Positions 61,813 through 64,000 of a stretch of DNA of 64,000 nucleotides are shown here, in pieces. The notes beneath the pieces are model-generated. The model saw nothing but the letters and a program-made list of their open reading frames with translations, was not told where the DNA came from and searched no databases. Position 1 is the stretch's first letter, and each line of letters starts with the position of its first letter. Origin of the DNA: CAITZA01 sp937915285 (GTDB lineage Bacteria > Desulfobacterota > Desulfomonilia > Desulfomonilales > Desulfomonilaceae); the NCBI GenBank assembly GCA_036821825.1, contig DAISIV010000003.1:74894-138893 (forward strand), given 5' to 3'. The position numbers and the translations under genes were made by a program.

Positions 61813-63471
61813 TTACGGAATGAGTTTCATCGAGCCGTTACGATCAACCATCTTCTTGGATTGAACCACCACAAATATGTTCCTGTTTCCGAGTTTAGTC
61901 ATCACAACACCCAAGTCACCGGAAAAATTCCATGGACGTGACCTGCTATGTACGACAACATTTACATTCTTGCTTACACCGCACAATCTCAACCAGGATT
62001 TTATGCTGTAATCATTTAAGTACGTTACCTCTTTGGCCTTGATGTTCTTGCCTTCAAATGACCGCAGTCCGTCCGGAAGATTGTACAAATTGATGTTGCA
62101 GTTATCAACAGCGCCTTCGGCCAAGGTGGTCAGATTTGATAGTATCACACGCCCGATCTCGGAGCTTTGGCCCCACTGGTCGTATGACCTGACCAAGGGA
62201 GAACACATCACTATGTAAAAAAACATCGATGCGCCCAAAATCATAGACACAAACCCGTAGACATGACCACTCCGGAGAGATAGCGTTGGCTGCAGGGTAT
62301 ATTTTGTCCTGAGAACATCAAAACTACGCAGCGTTTCAGCCAAAGGATAGGCTACAAGAGCGCTGAAAGGAATGACAGAATTGTACATGCTTCTATGAGA
62401 AAATGTCAGAGTGACCAGAAATATGCCTAACGGAAAGATTGACCAGAGGCTTAGAAATTTCAGATTGCGGGACGTACGTAGACTATCGTCGTAACCATGC
62501 AAGGTAATATCGTACTTGAGAAATAGAATCAGATAGACCATCAACAGAAAGCATGCCACCGGTATCCAAAAATTTGCGTAAGCGCTATCGATGATCCCTA
62601 GTGGATCGACTGGATAAATAAGATCCATACAATAATTGTAAATGATGTTAAAAATGTACGTGGACAGTGCTTCTCGCTCCATCTGGTCTTCAACAACATA
62701 TCCTCCAATTCCATCCAAGACCATATTTCTCCAAATCAGATACACCGTTGTAGTCAGCCAATAGAGAGCCGTATGTCTGAGAGCCGATATAATGCGTGAA
62801 CGTTTGGACTTTGACGACGCATTCAGATACACATAACATGCCAAAATAACAGGTAGAACGACGGCTGTTTCCTTGGAGCCCAATGACAGTCCGTAAAACA
62901 GCACTGAAACTAAAAACAGCCATTTTTTATGCGCCCCGTTTTTGAATCCTTTCAGGAAGCAAAGTAGTGATAGCAGACTAAAAGCAGCAACCAAAATGTC
63001 GTGCCTGCGGTCGATCGCAGGAACACTCTCTATCAAAACTGGGTGAAGAGAAAAGATGAGGCCACTGAGAAAGGCGTACAGTAGTTTTCCCGCCGATAAC
63101 TCAAACACCAACAGAACCAGTAGGCAACTCACCAGTGTATTAAGCATAAGGTTTGTTAACTGGAATCCAAACGGATTCAGTCCCCACACAAGGATATCAA
63201 GAGAATAGGAGATGTTAGCAATTGGCCGAAAAAACTTGCCTATCTCCAGGAACTTGGAACCGGACATCAAAGGTTCTGTAAAAAACGATAGCAAGTCACT
63301 AGCTGATCGAATCTGACTCGTTTCTATCAGCGTCAAAGTGTCCGTGCCCGTGAAAAACTGACCCAATATGAAATGATAAGTATAAAAAGAGATGGCTCCG
63401 ACTGCGATCACACTGCATAAAAATGATAGATCAAGTTTTCGGCCATTTATTTCCGTGTTTGGTTTATTCAT
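61813..63471 (-). CDS. GT-C-like membrane protein, TMTC/PMT-like
   Basis: A 552-residue protein with about 11 transmembrane segments. LGQFFTGTDTLTLIE, then FFRPIANISYSLDILVWGLNPFGFQLTNLMLNTL and SLHPVLIESVPAIDRRHDILVAAFSLLSLL are typical of the TMTC/DUF1736-like group of protein or polymer mannosyltransferases and of related bacterial proteins. Soluble C-terminal domain of about 120 residues. No ribosome site is obvious. Probably makes or modifies a surface glycan with gene 59754. Confidence 0.68.
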   Translation of the reverse strand: MNKPNTEINGRKLDLSFLCSVIAVGAISFYTYHFILGQFFTGTDTLTLIETSQIRSASDLLSFFTEPLMSGSKFLEIGKFFRPIANISYSLDILVWGLNPFGFQLTNLMLNTLVSCLLVLLVFELSAGKLLYAFLSGLIFSLHPVLIESVPAIDRRHDILVAAFSLLSLLCFLKGFKNGAHKKWLFLVSVLFYGLSLGSKETAVVLPVILACYVYLNASSKSKRSRIISALRHTALYWLTTTVYLIWRNMVLDGIGGYVVEDQMEREALSTYIFNIIYNYCMDLIYPVDPLGIIDSAYANFWIPVACFLLMVYLILFLKYDITLHGYDDSLRTSRNLKFLSLWSIFPLGIFLVTLTFSHRSMYNSVIPFSALVAYPLAETLRSFDVLRTKYTLQPTLSLRSGHVYGFVSMILGASMFFYIVMCSPLVRSYDQWGQSSEIGRVILSNLTTLAEGAVDNCNINLYNLPDGLRSFEGKNIKAKEVTYLNDYSIKSWLRLCGVSKNVNVVVHSRSRPWNFSGDLGVVMTKLGNRNIFVVVQSKKMVDRNGSMKLIP

Positions 63472-63543
63472 AACAATTTTGGCAGCCGATCCCCTGCGAT
63501 GATTCTTACTTTATTAATTCCAATTCCCTGCACAGTACATTTA

Positions 63544-63571
63544 CCATTTTTCCGGCTCAGCGGAAAAATGG
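63544..63571. repeat. Inverted repeat, 11-bp stem
   Basis: CCATTTTTCCG and CGGAAAAATGG are perfect complements around the 6-base loop GCTCAG. The A/T-rich arms would act as a bidirectional terminator, though no transcript clearly needs it here. Confidence 0.6.
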
Positions 63572-63682
63572 CCAGAGAACCCTTTTCCTTAGACGGTCAT
63601 TTGGATGGTTTGAGATTGTACTCCGCTCTTAGTGCGGCCACTCTTCAGACATTGCAGGGTCTATCGTCCGATGACGATGTTT

Positions 63683-63707
63683 ATGGGAGCTGTTCATTCG
63701 CTCCCAT
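63683..63707. repeat. Inverted repeat, 8-bp stem
   Basis: ATGGGAGC (63683-63690) and GCTCCCAT (63700-63707) are perfect complements with a 9-base loop. A shorter one, ATCGTC/GACGAT, lies just before it at 63663-63678. Confidence 0.5.
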
Positions 63708-64000
63708 CCGTTCGAGCATCCGCTTGATGAGCCCCTGTCAAGCTATCACTCAAAAGGTTGCTGCCCAGTAGAGCGCATTTCAATTTCACCCGGTCTTGAA
63801 ATTTTATCACATCTCCAAGATGCTGTCTAAGGCTTTGTTCTCACAAAAACCACCAGGCTATTCGTGAAGCCACCTGTTGGTTATTTTAGCCCGAACGCTC
63901 GCACCACAAGTCAAAGGTTTCTTACAAAAAACATGTGGCAGAAAAACACTGCTAGGGAAAGCACGTTTGATTATGGATGGTTGATTAGAATCAGCGATGG

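Larger units (their letters stand above)
63472..64000. other. Right-end intergenic region with clustered hairpins
   Basis: 529 bases without a supported gene. It contains three perfect inverted repeats within 165 bases (63544-63571, 63663-63678, 63683-63707). A 90-codon plus-strand frame at 63499 overlaps all of them, has no ribosome site and is not convincing. Bases 63780-64000 hold nothing I can identify. Confidence 0.45.

Noticed and set aside
63499..63771. 90-codon plus-strand frame near the right end
   Set aside because: It spans three hairpins, has no ribosome site and no recognisable domain.

Overview
The window looks like chromosomal DNA of an anaerobic, aromatic-degrading member of the former Deltaproteobacteria (Desulfobacterota, perhaps near Desulfomonile or Syntrophobacterales). 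This is inferred from gene content: two BadF/BadG-type ATPase subunits of an aromatic-CoA reductase, a benzoate-CoA ligase, a DUF6178-like protein, a DUF3786 protein, partner-switching regulators and several anaerobe-type flavin oxidoreductases. Two runs of exactly 100 N (50678-50777 and 59380-59479) mark a scaffolded draft or metagenome assembly. No rRNA, tRNA, CRISPR array, transposase or phage gene was found.

Region by region: 1-1117 (minus) carries the start of a BcrA/BadF-like subunit and a complete BcrD/BadG-like subunit. 1427-4663 has an unknown protein, a DUF6178-like protein, a parvulin isomerase and an FN3-TPR membrane protein. 4882-11786 (plus) has an HpnB-like glycosyltransferase, an exported PsbP-like protein, a PlsB-GpsA fusion that could make lysophosphatidate directly from dihydroxyacetone phosphate, a YhaM-type HD/OB nuclease, and prfB with its programmed +1 frameshift. 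11904-15644 has a glutaredoxin-like protein, a small membrane protein and a STAS / RsbW / RsbU partner-switching module. 15681-22766 (minus) is a run of overlapping genes: Old Yellow Enzyme, an anti-sigma-like HATPase fused to a GNAT domain, a HisC-like aminotransferase, a molybdenum hydroxylase large subunit and an MFS transporter.

23768-27149 (minus) is a tight three-gene operon: an HAD-IIB phosphoglycerate-sugar phosphatase, a GpgS-like GT81 enzyme and a second glycosyltransferase resembling mannosylglycerate synthase. It is best explained as a pathway for a glycosylglycerate compatible solute, possibly mannosylglucosylglycerate. 27942-29915 holds an Fe-S protein, an HNH protein and a YheT hydrolase. 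30291-33307 pairs benzoate-CoA ligase with a DASS-type transporter. 33606-39613 (minus) is a solute-binding protein, a hybrid histidine kinase, a metallo-hydrolase and a nitronate-monooxygenase-like flavoprotein.

39817-47914 has a GT-C-like membrane protein, a DUF4139 protein and a minus-strand group of unknown genes (one possibly frameshifted) with a polytopic membrane protein and a Tat-exported metallo-hydrolase. 49240-55749 (minus) is a catabolic-looking cluster: an FAD/Fe-S OYE-type reductase, an acetoacetate-decarboxylase-like protein, a 3-hydroxyacyl-CoA dehydrogenase, an outer-membrane porin and a DUF3786 protein. The porin is split only by an assembly gap whose flanks are the same 55 bases. 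The end of the window has an internally duplicated membrane protein, a TVP38 protein, a BASS-type transporter and two large GT-C-like membrane proteins.
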